Of a DNA stretch of 64,000 bases, positions 33,887-45,947 are shown piece by piece; position 1 is the first letter of the stretch; each line of letters opens with the position of its first letter. Made by a program: the position numbers and the translations under genes. A model generated the notes under the pieces. The model saw only the letters and a list, made by a program, of their open reading frames with translations. It did not search any database and had not been told where the DNA came from. Source of the stretch: Coriaria nepalensis. Taxonomy: Eukaryota > Streptophyta > Magnoliopsida > Cucurbitales > Coriariaceae. The DNA lies in the NCBI GenBank assembly GCA_027186245.1, contig CP114486.1, positions 3,997,501 to 4,061,500 on the forward strand, read 5' to 3'.

Positions 33887-35446
33887 TGACCTCGTGGAAA
33901 TTTAGCCGCCAAACACAAGTATCATGCCATGGTGTTATTGGCTTGTATCCTATTTGTCCGACACACACACCAGTTTCTCAACTTGAAGAATTCAGACATC
34001 ATTTCAACTTGATCACGTGGTGGAAACGTGAGAGAATTAAACAAATATATATTATTATTTAGAAAGGAGACAATTGTAATTATTTTTACTAAATACCATA
34101 TATTATTATTTATTTTAATTATAACTCCTTTTTAATCATAGTATTTGCGTGACTCCACAGTCAAAAACAATATACAAGTCTCTACCACACTCTCAGATTA
34201 ATACATTATTGCTAAAAATGCGTATAGATTTACTTTACATTACCTTAAATAAGTTTACTAATTTAAAAAATATATATATATATTTTTTTTTAATGAATTA
34301 TCTATAATGCCGGGAATATATCTTAATATTTTAAATGAAATAATAAAACTTTTGATAATTTAAGATATAAAAATATGAATAGCTATTTTTATAATTAATT
34401 AAACTACCTTTTTACATTATATTTTAATTAAATTTAATACCTAATTAAATTAAACAACATAAATACTACGTCATTTATCAAAAAATTAAATCGATAAAAA
34501 ATAAAATATCTCTTTTCTATATTAAATTTTTTAAAATTTTAAATAAAGAATAATACATAAATCATGATAAATTTTATGAATTAATCAGATATATTGATAA
34601 TTTATTGGTAGTGTGCGTCCAATTGTTATTAATTTATTTTTCTGTTTTTTATTTTTCTTCTTTTTAATTGACAATGTAAGAACTAGAGAGAAAGTTAAGA
34701 AACAAGTGAAGCCGTTAAGGAGGGAGGTAGCAGCGGAGCCAAGCTAAAGTTGAAGCCACTGTGTTGGGTTACTTGTTAGATAGTGACGCACACGTGTCAG
34801 GGACACAGCTGTCGGATCTTATCTTACCTAGCGAGCAAGTGCAGTGTAACGTAAGAGGGGCGGTCCCACTCAACTCCCATTCCCCCATAATTTCAATTTC
34901 AAATTCCAAAAATAATTTTTTCTTCAGAAGAAAAAAATAAAATAAAATAAAAAATTACGCATTTTTTAAATTTGATTTCAAGTCCGCCCAGTGCTGGCAG
35001 CTGGAACGCACAACACTCCTCTTTCTCTCCTCTTTGAAATATGGAAAGCCCGCTATAAAAGATTTTTTTTTTTTTTGTTTTTTGGGTGGAGGGGGAATTC
35101 ATAGTGTGGGCCCCTCTCCTCACTCACACCCACGTGCTCACATTTACTCTCTCTCCTACCCTTTTTTTGCTTTTCACCTTTTTCTTCCCACGCTCTTGTC
35201 AGATCATGTATGGTTTGGGCTCTATCGAATGTTGGATAAAAAAAACCAAGAATTTGCAATTTCACATGCACATCAAACTGAAGTTTTGCACTTTTAAAAT
35301 TACAGTTTACATACAAACTCTCTGGATGAAGTCACATATACATCATACAATTACAAACATTCATAATAAAAAGAACAGCACAAAGATTCCATAGACAAGT
35401 TAAAAGTTTAAAGCTTGGGGTGAAGTGAATATTGGTGATATCATAC
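33341..35446. other. Intergenic AT-rich DNA
   Basis: The first part is the presumed AFR upstream region. The rest is very AT-rich, with a (TA)n run at 33849-33881 and many A/T tracts. A GC-richer strip at 34680-35200 has short frames on both strands without a recognised motif. No gene could be supported. Confidence 0.5.
33849..33881. repeat. (TA)n microsatellite
   Basis: About 16 TA units, visible directly. Confidence 0.95.
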
Positions 35447-36370
35447 TTAATGGTAGGCTCTATTATTATCTGTCGGGCCGGAGCCAGGGCGTCTCCTATG
35501 ATCCGAATAACTATCCATCCGCCTGTTACCATAGGGGGAGCGAGATCGTCCTCTTCGGTCCCTTGAATAAGGATTTCTTTCTTGCCATCTATGTGGGGAA
35601 TAGCTACGGGACCGTCTACGATCATGTCCTACATCCACAGCAGAAAAAAATATATTAATTGACAAATAGAAAATATCAAAAAACCACAAAAAAGACACTA
35701 AATGTACCACGTCCATCTCTCTCTCTCAAACCCTGATACCGCCCTGGAGTAGGCGTCCTCCCACGCTTCCGTTTTGCCTGCAAAGCAACACAGAAAATAA
35801 ATTATACTCCCATTAATTGCATGCTCCTATCTCAAACCTCATGTTTCAACAACAAGACAATCTAGAGTCGCCCTACACAGAGACCGTGACACTGAAACAG
35901 CCAGGAAGGCTTCTTTATGGAACTTTCAATACCCTGGCAGCAAAAAGAAATCTTCTCCACTCTTCCACTTTTGAACAAATAAGACCAAGCTTATTGTCTA
36001 GGAAAGTAATTAGGATAATACCAAGCAATTGGCATGACAAGAAGCATTTGCCGGGACTTTTAGGGTATCTTAAGATGCAAAATGGAAATTATTTAACGAC
36101 CATGACAGAATCTGTAGCCAACGGAGAAAATGAATATAGGGGCAATACAACCCTCGGCAAAATGGTTGGATTTGTTTTACTTAGCTTTGCTTATATACCT
36201 GGAGCGACTTCTTCTAGACCTTGATAAGGATCTTGACCGATGGGCTCTCACAGGTGAGAGGGAGCTGTGATTAAATGCATAATCACCTAACGAAACATAT
36301 ACACAAAGCATGCTCAATTTAAATTAAAGCTTAAGTTGGTAACTGACCTTTCTTCCCTTGACTGAGGCAT
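35447..36370 (-). pseudogene. SR45a/Tra2-like splicing factor locus lacking its RRM
   Basis: Minus-strand exons are 36348-36370 (start MPQSREE), 36199-36264 (SSLSPVRAHRSRSLSRSRRS, an N-terminal RS segment), 35708-35777 (AKRKRGRTPTPGRYQGLRER) and 35447-35628 (RRRSRSYSPHRWQERNPYSR, an RS tail, ending DNNRAYH). A leader exon ends at 36908. The RGRTPTPGRY linker is the mark of Tra2/SR45a proteins and normally follows directly on the RNA-recognition domain. That domain (RNP motifs, about 80 residues) should lie between 35778 and 36198, but neither strand shows it there. Joining 36199 straight to 35777 also breaks the frame (phase 2 into phase 0), with a stop soon after. The simplest reading is deletion of the RRM exons and loss of function. 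A short non-RRM isoform is the alternative. Confidence 0.7.
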
Positions 36371-37215
36371 CTACAAAAATAAGTAAAGAATCAAAATGCT
36401 AGAGACGGTTAGAAAAGGTCAGGAAAGCACAATGTTTCCCAAGAATATATGCTTACAAACAACTACACAACTACATTTTCAAATTAACTCTGCATCAAAC
36501 GTGTAAAGCTATCTGTTAAAAGAATTTCGACTACGGGATTAAACAGAGATGAACAGGCCAAGAATAACTTATATTCCTAGCCTTCATATCAACTGATATG
36601 CAACGCTGCATCAATGACTCAACTTTCCAACACTTCACAGAATTGATCTGAGACTGACCTACGATCAACATCTATTGAGCTTGAAATAGCAGTACCAAAA
36701 TTTTTTTAAGCCAAATCAAAGCCTAAGTAAAGGTCAAATTGACAATTTACAGGATGTTGATCGCGCAGATCTATGCACGGTATCAAATCGAACCACTTAA
36801 AAATTATAAACAGCAGACATAGTAAAAAGAAGCATTTCCAAGAAAAAATAAACCCTAGAGGATCTGATTAAGGCTCTTCACCTCGCCGATGTAGAATGGC
36901 GACTCACCTCCGATGCCCGTAACACGGCGAGAGAAACGTCCTCGGCGAAACGCAATTAGGGATCAGCCGGTTAGGGAAGGTTTAGGAAGCACCGCGTAAA
37001 AACCGGGAAAGGCTAAGCCAGATGGGCTCGTCCTTAAGATCGTCAAAAAGGCCCAAAATTAGTGGGCCTTTCAGATTATTTTTTCAACCTTAAAAAGCCC
37101 ACAACAAGTCGGTTCCATACTAATGCAGTAGTAATGCGTCGAGGCCCAAAAAAAAAGTACATTTTTATTGATGATTTTATTTACTTGAAAAACATCACCG
37201 CAATTTGCAACATAA
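36371..37215. other. Leader region of the SR45a-like locus and short intergenic DNA
   Basis: 36908 to about 36990 is the likely 5' UTR exon (donor GAG|GTGAGT), followed on the minus strand by a 537-bp leader intron. 37000-37215 separates this locus from EC1 and includes the EC1 3' UTR. Nothing else was seen. Confidence 0.5.
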
Positions 37216-37647
37216 TTAAGGAAAGAAGTTTTTCAAGTCAACATTCTTAGTATGCTCAACGGACGGTGGAGATGGAAGATGATGAACGTTATCAGCAGTA
37301 TGACAGTAGCTTGCAAGTACGCCGCCCTCTTCCGCAGTATAACCAAGAGACTCGAGCATTGTGGGCCAGCATTCATTCTGAATGATTGTAATGGCCTTAC
37401 AGCAGCTGGGACCCAAGGAAGTCCCACCGTTGAGGAAGAACATTACGACCTCTGATGAACATGATTGAAGCTCAAGTAGAGAGTACCAGCAATTGGATGA
37501 TTGATCGGAACCGTCCACTTTTAGCCGAGCAGCCAAGCTTAGTGTCGGACTCAACGGCCGTGCTGTGGCCACGATCGGAAAGCGCAGTAAGGCTACCAGA
37601 GCCGTGAGAGCAAACAGCAGCTTCACCAATGTGGAAGTGGAAGACAT
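37216..37647 (-). CDS. EC1: Egg cell-secreted protein EC1-like
   Basis: A single exon of 143 residues. EC1 proteins are released by the egg cell when sperm arrive and activate sperm for gamete fusion (known for Arabidopsis EC1). The N-terminus is a signal peptide (hydrophobic LVKLLFALTALVALL, likely cut near ATA|RP at residue 29). The mature part starts RPLSPTLSLAARLK, and the core carries six cysteines (53, 63, 82, 83, 93, 115) in the prolamin-like pattern, with the family blocks NCWYSLLELQSCSSEVV, FFLNGGTSLGPSCCKAI and ECWPTMLESLGYTAEEG. The C-terminal tail of about 25 residues is variable. Lack of introns agrees with the family. The gene looks intact. It sits between two pseudogenes. Confidence 0.95.
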   Translation of the reverse strand: MSSTSTLVKLLFALTALVALLRFPIVATARPLSPTLSLAARLKVDGSDQSSNCWYSLLELQSCSSEVVMFFLNGGTSLGPSCCKAITIIQNECWPTMLESLGYTAEEGGVLASYCHTADNVHHLPSPPSVEHTKNVDLKNFFP

Positions 37648-37707
37648 CTTGACTGATTAGTGGAAGAGGCTAGAGAGCAGATATGTAGGGTCTGTAGTTA
37701 GATGGAG

Positions 37708-37717
37708 TCTTATATAG
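37708..37717 (-). promoter_or_regulatory. TATA box of the EC1 gene
   Basis: ACTATATAAG on the minus strand lies about 62 bases upstream of the EC1 start codon. This predicts a leader of about 30 bases. The element is well formed. Confidence 0.65.
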
Positions 37718-38089
37718 TGCGCTAAGAGAAGTGGAAGAGGTTGATTAACATGAAGCTAGTTACAGGAAGATGATGGGGTTCAGGTAATTTAATTCACTTT
37801 CCAAAACGTTTGATTGAATTGATTGAGCAAAAGTTGCTCTATTGCTTGAGGAGAGACTCAAAGGCTTCAAAGAAAAGCGTGGCCATGTCAGTGCTAGGGA
37901 GTTTTAATCGCACACTTGGCTCCGACGTTCCGATCACCGTGCTAAGTTCGATCAAGACAGGTGTGTACCTTTAGGAATCTTAGCCGAGAAGTAAAACACT
38001 TCTCGGTTCCGGTCACATCAACATTCGAAAAAATGAACAGTCAAGTAAATTAATCTAAATAATGTAGAAGGATGACCTGCAATCTGCAT

Positions 38090-40295
38090 CATTTGCTGCG
38101 GCCCCCGGTTGGCTTCTTAAGAAAGAGCTTGACAGTAGCTGTCAGCAATTGCAGCTGGACCCGTGCAGGCTCTTCACGGAAACTCTCCAACAAGCTTTGA
38201 AGGAGCTCATCGGCATTATCGATTCTTTTCGCATATTGACCAATAATCCAGATCATTGATGCCCTGAGGAAGAAGGAAACACAAACATGAGACGGTCAAC
38301 AAAGATAAAACAAATATCCAGATCAAATTTCAACACTGTTTGTAATCTTTATACAACTACAGAAATGTTACTCTAGCAGAGGCTCATCTAACGTGTCCAA
38401 GCTCTCACAAAGTGTTACAATTATGGACACGTATCTGAAGAAAAAAAAAATGGAAAGAATCACGATATAAAAAAAAGTTCAAATAAACATATAGATATGA
38501 ACCGAATGAATTGCTTAACTGTTCCTAAAGATATCTATAACCGCCTCTTGAACCACATAGCTAACTTTAATCTTGATTACCTCAAGCAACACACTAAAGC
38601 AACGTTCAGCGGCTCTTTCTACTTTGATGGCACGACGACCAATAGCACGAACAGCTTTCCTTACAAATCTACATCTACTTCAGTTGCATACTCTTTGAAC
38701 TCCAGTAGAACCTGCAGAAAATTGTGGTCAGGTCAAAATAACAATACATCTCGATTCTGATAGCAAAAAATTCAAAATAAAAATCCAAGTGAGAGATTGC
38801 TTACCTGGTCGATATTTCTGTCTGATGCAAGCCTAATCATAATCTCTAACTTTTCCATCTTCACATAGATTGCGTCATTGTGAATGCAAATCTGATACTA
38901 CTGTTAAATCACCTTAATTTGATGGGCCAGAACGGCGGTCCGCCTTTGTACTAGAAGGCTAATATTCCGCAATGCAAGGAACTGTATCTCGGTTTCTGCA
39001 GAGAGTAATGTGACAGGAGGTGGAGCCATTTTTCTGCAAAGATTCCGAATTACATCAGTGCTAAGTATAAGTTGCATTTGTTGGAGAATTATCTACATTG
39101 ACAAAAAGAATGAGGCTTACGAGTTAGATAAATCTTAGCTATTCATTAAACGAAGCTATTTTTGTAATAAGAACTATTATTTTGTTTAAAAAAAAAAAAA
39201 AATTACCTTGATGGTTGATACACCAACAGCACAATTAGCATGTTGTCGCCGTGGAGTTACTCTCTCTGCGATGTTTTCAGCTTCACGAGCATCCACTACC
39301 TTGTATCTAGAAAGTGAATCCAGTATAAAAACTTGATCCCATCTGATAAGGAAAACAAATTAGAGTAGATAGTTTTGTTTTCCATTTCAACAGGCATTAA
39401 TACTTACCTTACCACCTTCTAAAAAATAAAACAATGATTGAACAAACAAATCATAGAAGTTAAAATAATAACAAAGGAGAAAAGACAGAAGAAACTGAAA
39501 ACTAACTCCGTGCACTCATTTAGAGCAGTAAGGAGCTTCGACAGAGTTGGGCTACTGAGCTCGAAAACGGGTCTCAAGCTTGATTCTTGTATCTCAGCCA
39601 AGGCCACTACAGCATTTGCTATGACCATTGGATTATTGTCTGATATCAAGTCCTTAAGAGATTCTACAAAACCCCTATCCTCAACTAACTCAGCATTTAT
39701 GTCATAATGTTTTGCAACACATATAGCAGCCGTCTTGCGAACATAGGGATCACTGTCCTGTCAATATAATAATTCAAACATATAAGGAGGTTAAATTGCA
39801 AATTCAAACAAGAAGGAAAAACGAACTCAATATCATAATTCACAAGTTCCCGCTTAGTAACATTCATACGGGCAATCATATCTAGACACATATACCAGAC
39901 ATGAAAACATCCTTTAGGCAATGTCGAAGACGATGACAGAGATACTCGGTAATTTTATCAACTCGGATGCAGCCCGTTGTTCGTACCGCCAAAGCACGGA
40001 TTAAAGGATTCGGATCTTGTGTATCCTGAAAGGAAAAAATAATCCATTATGTAAAACTTCCCCAGAAGTTTCTGGGGCTAATAACGTTCGTTACCTTCAC
40101 AAATATATTGACAGCAAGTATTGCTAGATCAGGCTAGTTTTTAGCATAGTTGATGATACAAATAAACAAGCTTTTTCAGCTCCAAATTTTCGGTTTGCAT
40201 GCAGTTCACCACATCTGTAAACAGTGATGATACGTCTTTTCCAACAGTCATTGCAGCCATCACCTTCTTCACTGCATCTTTTCTCTTATCCAGTT
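38090..40295 (-). pseudogene. Beta-adaptin (AP-1/AP-2 large subunit) pseudogene
   Basis: Colinear pieces of the trunk of a beta-adaptin-like protein appear on the minus strand. They are [20 protein letters not shown] (about 40280), [20 protein letters not shown] (about 39990), the long piece [19 protein letters not shown] through [20 protein letters not shown] to [10 protein letters not shown] (39510-39755), [13 protein letters not shown] (about 39340), [19 protein letters not shown] (about 39020), [15 protein letters not shown] (about 38690), VTLCESLDTLDEP (about 38410) and [20 protein letters not shown] (about 38250). Frame shifts, stops and deletions occur in most pieces, and some exon-end splice sites are lost. 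The N-terminal 30 residues or so, part of the trunk, the hinge and the ear are absent. Retained introns show a duplicated, not processed, copy. Intact beta-adaptins sort clathrin cargo at the trans-Golgi or plasma membrane. Confidence 0.88.
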
Positions 40296-40431
40296 AACCT
40301 GCATTATAAACACGTCAGATCATCCTCATCATTTTGGTTTGATTACGTATTGAAAAACGAGAGAGTAATTCGAATTTGTTTTATCATTTTCTTAATCATC
40401 AAATGACAGCGAAGCTTGTGATCATTCATAT

Positions 40432-40555
40432 GTAAAAGAATAGTCCAGGCGCTCCTAGTGTAATCATCTTCAATAGGATGTGTGGGTGTCTTTTAATCAT
40501 CATTTTCTTACTATCGAAGATGATTACACTAGGGGCACCTGGACTATTCTTTTAC
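40432..40555. repeat. Near-perfect 40-bp inverted repeat (hairpin)
   Basis: The arm at 40432-40471 and the arm at 40516-40555 are reverse complements with 38 of 40 matches, separated by a 44-base spacer. Similarity ends at both outer borders. The transcript of either strand would form a long stem. It could be a very young MITE or an inverted-repeat locus giving small RNAs. I do not recognise a known miRNA in the arms. Confidence 0.85.
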
Positions 40556-41024
40556 AGAATAAAAGTTCAGTTTTTTCTGTTGTCACAGATAGTTGAGCAA
40601 AATACATGAATCTTTAAGTATAATACATGAATCTTCATGTCCTTATACATTCCAGCAGAATGAGATATAGTTGAGCCAAATATCGTCATTTCCTTGATGT
40701 TGCTAGAGCTATTAAGTTTCAATCTCATTTACCTGATGTCTTTTGAGGTGATTGTATTTTTACATCAACTTAAATTTAACTTTATCATAATAGCTTAAAT
40801 TTGACATCCGCTAAACTAAAATTCTAACTCCACCCCTATGCACCGGTACCGATACATGATGGTATCGGTTCAAATTTTGATTGTCCTGATATTGATATTG
40901 AGACTGAAACTACCAGTCCCTACTTAGAACATGTATCGTCAGAATTGGTACCGTGCCCAATCTAAACAAATTTTTTTAAAATGTTAAGCCCATTTGCCCA
41001 ATAGGAAGAAGAAACTGGGTACTT

Positions 41025-41055
<31 letters not shown>

Positions 41056-41846
41056 ATTTAGGATCGGGAATAAAATAAAAATTGATCTTGGTCCTAAGGA
41101 CCAAGACCAATATCGATTTAGGTTTCTTAATCTAGACTCTCGTTAAATTAAAAATTTTACCCATCCTTAATTATTATTATATTTTAAGGTTAAATTGTAA
41201 AAATCTTTAAAAGGAAATTTTTGTTTATATTTAATTTTTCTTAACCGATTAATCACGGTCATATATATAATTTGATATAATAACTAACATAATATATGAG
41301 CTTAAAGTTTAGAACTACAGCTTGGCTGATTTATGATAGGCTGATTTATTAAAAATGAAGTGTTTAAGATAAAGTATATATAAGTGACAAATAAAAATCA
41401 TATTTTTATTTACATATTTACCCAAATGAATCTAAGGCATAGTGATGATCAAAATATATTAATCTTGACGGTCAAAGTTGTGTTTTTTTTTTTATTAATA
41501 TTATTATTAAACTATTAAAACGCACCACTTGTAGTAACAATCAAATCAATTAACAGACAGCAAGGCCAAGTTGGTTGGTGCCTTGGAATTGAATGAGCAA
41601 AGGGGTTAAGTTAAGGGGACATGAACCGCACATTGTCACCATCTAGTTTGGTAAAGAGATACGGAAAACATTATGGTTTTTAGACACAAAAAATGAATTA
41701 AAAATTGGATCATTAGCCTTTTAGGGATTCTTCTCCTCAGTCCTCACCACCTAAAAGGCTAAATGAAAAGGAATTTCTTCTTCTGCCCTAGCAAGAGACC
41801 TAATTAGACCTACGGAGACTCTAACCCATATTATGAACATATTGAA

Positions 41847-41889
<43 letters not shown>

Positions 41890-43157
41890 TTTTATTTTCG
41901 GGCATATCCCCTCTCTTTTCTTCCTATTGTTTAATATGGCAAATTGCACTTAGGATATTTTGCTTCTTTTTCCTTACAAAATCAATTTAATAGAGGTGAA
42001 ATTCAATTCATTCAACTCTAAATTAATTACAATATTATATGATATTCTTTGTAGCATCATTTGACAGACTGACTGTAATAGTCAGCTTGTTTGTTAGGGT
42101 AAGATACAAATTTGTGTTTTCTATCCCCCCCCCCCCCCTTTTTTCTTACCCAAAAAAAAAATGAGCTCTTAAGTTGGTAGGCTTTGTTAAGATCTTATTT
42201 AACCTAACTCATCAAAAAAAAAAAAAAAAAACTCCTACCAAATCAGTCGAAAGCTGGCTACCTTATTTCTCATTAGCAAGTAGTTGATATAGATAATTGT
42301 TAAATCACCTTTTTTTTATCTTAAGTTTTACTTGAGTTTACTCTCTCCACTATAGAGATTGAAATGTTTTTCCCGATGCCCCCACCCTCCTTACTATATA
42401 TGATTGCAAGCTTGGAAAGGTGAAGCGAAAAGAACAAATGCTATGCTCTACATACATATGCTAAATAAATGGGTTGTTATTCCTAATACCAGCTCCCAAT
42501 TAGTGGGCTAAGACTAAAAAAAAAATCGTACATGTATGAAAGAAGGAAGGGAGTGCACCAATCATAAGAAAGCCTGAATTTCTTTTTGGTTTAGTCAACA
42601 AAAATTGATTCATTAGTCTTAATTATACCTTTCTTTCCTAGGGTATAGGTAAGGATTTCTCTTTATATTAAGGAGTTCAATATTTTTGTATACATATAAT
42701 ATGTGTATGACTACATATTATACAAAATATCATCACTGCTACAAACGCATCTTCACACTTCACCTTTCACATAAGAGTTACACATCTCCATACATGCATT
42801 CCCATATAAGAATTTTGGTATTCTAACAATTTTGAACCTCATTGTAGGTGCATTTACCATCAAGCTCTCCGAATCTATACTACAAAGATGATGAAGAAAA
42901 GGAAAAAAGGACAAAAAGGAAGAAGAGAAAACAAACAAAGTAGTGCTTTTTAGCAAAGTGTGATAAGCAAAACACAAAGTGTTCTTTCTTGTCTGCCAGA
43001 TAGACAATATTCTTAACTAAATAAATACTATAAAGTCGGTCCACTGAGTAATGATAAACCAACCACTCGTGCACATAAATTGTTTTCTGTTAACTAATTC
43101 TAGACAAAAGAGTAAATTTTCAATATACCAACAACAACAAAATCTTGGGTAAATTCT

Positions 43158-43159
43158 AT

Positions 43160-43190
<31 letters not shown>

Positions 43191-43193
43191 TTT
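43158..43193. repeat. (TTTA)n microsatellite
   Basis: About nine TTTA units in a row, visible directly. Confidence 0.95.
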
Positions 43194-44389
43194 TCAAAGC
43201 CTAGCTAGTTAATATAGTGCAATCATAGGGAAAAATGAAGCAGCTTAGCAATAATTAATGTTGTAATAATGTTGTGGTGGTCAAAAAGTAGGTATGAGCA
43301 TTTTGGAATCAATGTTGATTATGGATGATTGTGATCAATTAAACAAACATTTTTGTAGTTGCATTAACTTTATTCTTCGATTGAATTTAGTTAATTATAT
43401 ACTCTTTAATTAATGAAAATTTAAATTAAAAAAAAAAAAGCAAAAAAAGCAAAAAAGAAAGAAATAAATATTATATTAAAATTACTTGTTTCTTTTTTAT
43501 TTATTTATTTTTCAATCGTATATTGAAGCATTAATCCGACTTGAAATGACATCTGCTTGAAGTAGAAACCATACAAAACAGGAAATTTTTCTTTTTTGAC
43601 TGCTCTTTAATTGGTAAATTTAAAGAACTCCACTTTCATCCTCTCTTTATTTCCCCCACTTTTATTAGACATTAAAAAACCAATATATTTTTCCCATTCA
43701 TGCATGCTTACTTACTATCGATTCTGAACCACGAAACCCATCTGAATAAACAATGTTGATGTGAAGTGTTAGTGTCATGATTAAGCCTAATGATATTAAA
43801 TTTTAAACTAAACTTTGATCAAACCGAGAATCGAGTAGTTTGTGAGAAAAAATAGATCTGTATGACATTTTGAGTTATATATATATATATACAATTGCAT
43901 GCAACTATGCAAGTTGAGCTATAGTGTCTTATTTTCTCTGAACTCACAATTGATGATTATTACACTGAAAAAGAGTAGGAATGAAAAGGTTAACTACCTG
44001 GAAATGTCTGTTCTTATGTAATGGGTTCTTTCTTATATCATGCATGAAGGTGTTGAAAATGTTACTTAACAGTTAACGCGTACATCAATGGATTCTTTTG
44101 TTCATATAGAGAGGCAAATAGTTTTAACTTTTATACTGAATAAATGAGGAAAGGAAAGAAGAGAATATAGAACTTGTATCACATCATGTCAAAACTCGCC
44201 TTTATTAATAACGTTTATAGGAATTCACTATGTAAACTTAGAAAGCCATAATTACTATTATAAAAAAAAAAAAACTACCACAACCTACACAAACGTTCTA
44301 GAAATTCTCCTAAAATTTATACCTTAGGAAGAACCCTTGAGTATAACTCTTTTTATTTAAAAGGGGGGAAAAAAAAAAGCAAGCTTGAG

Positions 44390-45741
44390 CTATGATGGAA
44401 AGCCATAGTGCTGGAACTGACTAGTGTCATAGACATTCACAAATTGTCCTGCTCTCCTCGTCGTTTCATCATTTTCTGAAGATCGGAACCCTTCAACCTA
44501 CACAGCACACATTGAAGTTAGCTCATTAGTGTTTTGCCTTACCACGATAAAAATAAAACGTACCCAAAAAAGATACTATTAATAATAAGAAGAAGAGTTA
44601 CCCAAATTTCATCATGGTCTTCTTCTCCTCCTCTAGCAGAACATGCAACTTCTGGAGTGCCGAGGATTTCATCATTGCGTGCAAATCTGCCACGTATACG
44701 AGGTCGGCTGTCGGCTAGTGTTTTCCGACATGCATACTATTCGTATCAAGCAACCACGTAGAAACATTCTCGTCAGCTTTTTTTTTTTAACTAAACGAGT
44801 ATTAAGTTGAAGAAGCAGTAACTAAGTTATACAAACCTTAATGGTTTTGTTGAAGTTCCTCTGTGTTCGTTTTGCTTTATACTTGGAAATTCTCTGTTTC
44901 CTTTCTTCTACACTGTATCGTCCAACCTTGGAGTTTGTTTCCTCCATGAAAGAGAAAGACCCTTCTGTAACCAGAGGACTCGAGCTCGACCTCTTGCTTG
45001 TGATTTCTGTGCCTAAATTCTAAACGAAGTAGGAACAAAGAAAGTCAAGTTCTTTAAATAAATTAAGAAAAAAAAAAGAAAAGAAGGGAACAGGGTAAAA
45101 ACAGGGGAAATGTAACTGACTTGCAAATCTCCAGTGCTGCAAACCCTCCTCATCTGGCCACAGAACGAGTTGTTATCAGGAGACATTAACGATTGATTTT
45201 GAAAACTTAAAGACTCTGTTAAAGAATCAAAGCGAGGCTTAAAGAGAAAGCGAGCAGGCTTTTCATCAAAAGAGTCGCTACAACTCCTCTGCATAAAAAT
45301 CTGGGGAAGATTATGATGAGGCTCTTCGGAAACATGATCAAAAGAATCGAAACCCATTTGGAATTCCTCATACTTAACCTCTAAATCAGAGAAATTTCCG
45401 AACCCATCTATGAAATTCTGACCATTTGCCTGAAGTTGCACATGGGCAGTATTCTGGTTATAAATGCTCAAGCTTTCCAATTGGTCGTTTGGAAGAGAGA
45501 ATTTGTCAAGAAAGTGAGTTTCATCTTTTTCGATTGGGTTTGTGTCCTGGTTCTGCTCCTGCTTTGTTTGGTGGTCTGTAATTTCTTGGAGTATATCAAT
45601 GGCGGAGTCAGAGAAGGGAGAGAAAGAGTCGGAGAAGAATTGTAGGTGATGATCATCTCCACCTGAAAAAGGGACCGCCAATTCTAAACTTGAGTGGTGA
45701 GTAAAGTGATAACCTTCATAGCCAAAAAGATCAGACGACAT
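44390..45741 (-). CDS. CCT-motif family protein (CMF type)
   Basis: Four exons, complement(join(44390-44497, 44602-44736, 44837-45019, 45121-45741)), all phase 0 and GT-AG, giving 348 residues. The CCT motif at about 241-288 reads RYSVEERKQRISKYKAKRTQ then RNFNKTIKYACRKTLADSRP and RIRGRFARNDE. It is complete, with the basic residues used in nuclear import and contact with NF-Y/DNA in CONSTANS-like and TOC1-like proteins. There is no B-box or response-regulator domain, so it belongs with the single-CCT proteins. The N-terminal half is acidic and Asp/Gln/Ser-rich, like an activation region, with a conserved-looking block MQRSCSDSFDEKPARFLFKP and QMRRVCSTGDLQ just before the intron. I prefer the ATG at 45741 (MSSDLF; A at -3). 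In-frame ATGs at 45756 and 45795 are possible, the last adding an unlikely hydrophobic start. The specific role is unknown. Confidence 0.9.
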
Positions 45742-45947
45742 TGTAGCCCAATTCATCGACTGAATTGAACTCCAAAGGAGAAAAGAGAAAAACAAGCTCA
45801 GTAGGAATCAAAGAAACAGAGGGAAGCGTTTCCTCTCCTTTTATCTAAGAAAAAATGATGGTGTTTTTAATCAGTGTTTCAAGTAAACTTAAATGTTTGG
45901 TTTGTTTCTAACAACAGCACAGGAGTAAGAAACCTGACTTCCTGCTC

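Larger units (their letters stand above)
40296..44389. other. Long gene-poor interval
   Basis: No gene could be supported in 4.1 kb. It holds the 40432-40555 hairpin, a probable small inverted-repeat element at about 40840-40965 (CACCGGTACCGA against an inverted GCACGGTACC, both next to ATACATG), a short GGTCCTAAGGACC palindrome near 41090, (TA)n runs at 41034-41055 and 41848-41870, poly-C near 42126, and a (TTTA)n run at 43158-43193. The end is the 3' UTR of the CCT-motif gene. Confidence 0.5.

Noticed and set aside
35817..36224. 135-residue plus-strand open frame
   Set aside because: It overlaps the minus-strand SR45a-like exon and intron, has no recognised motif, and has the composition of translated intron. 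Considered as a displaced RRM and rejected because no RNP motif is present in any frame.
42753..43074. Short minus-strand frames in the 40.3-44.4 kb interval
   Set aside because: Low-complexity Phe/Ser-rich translations of A/T-rich DNA with no splice context or motif.
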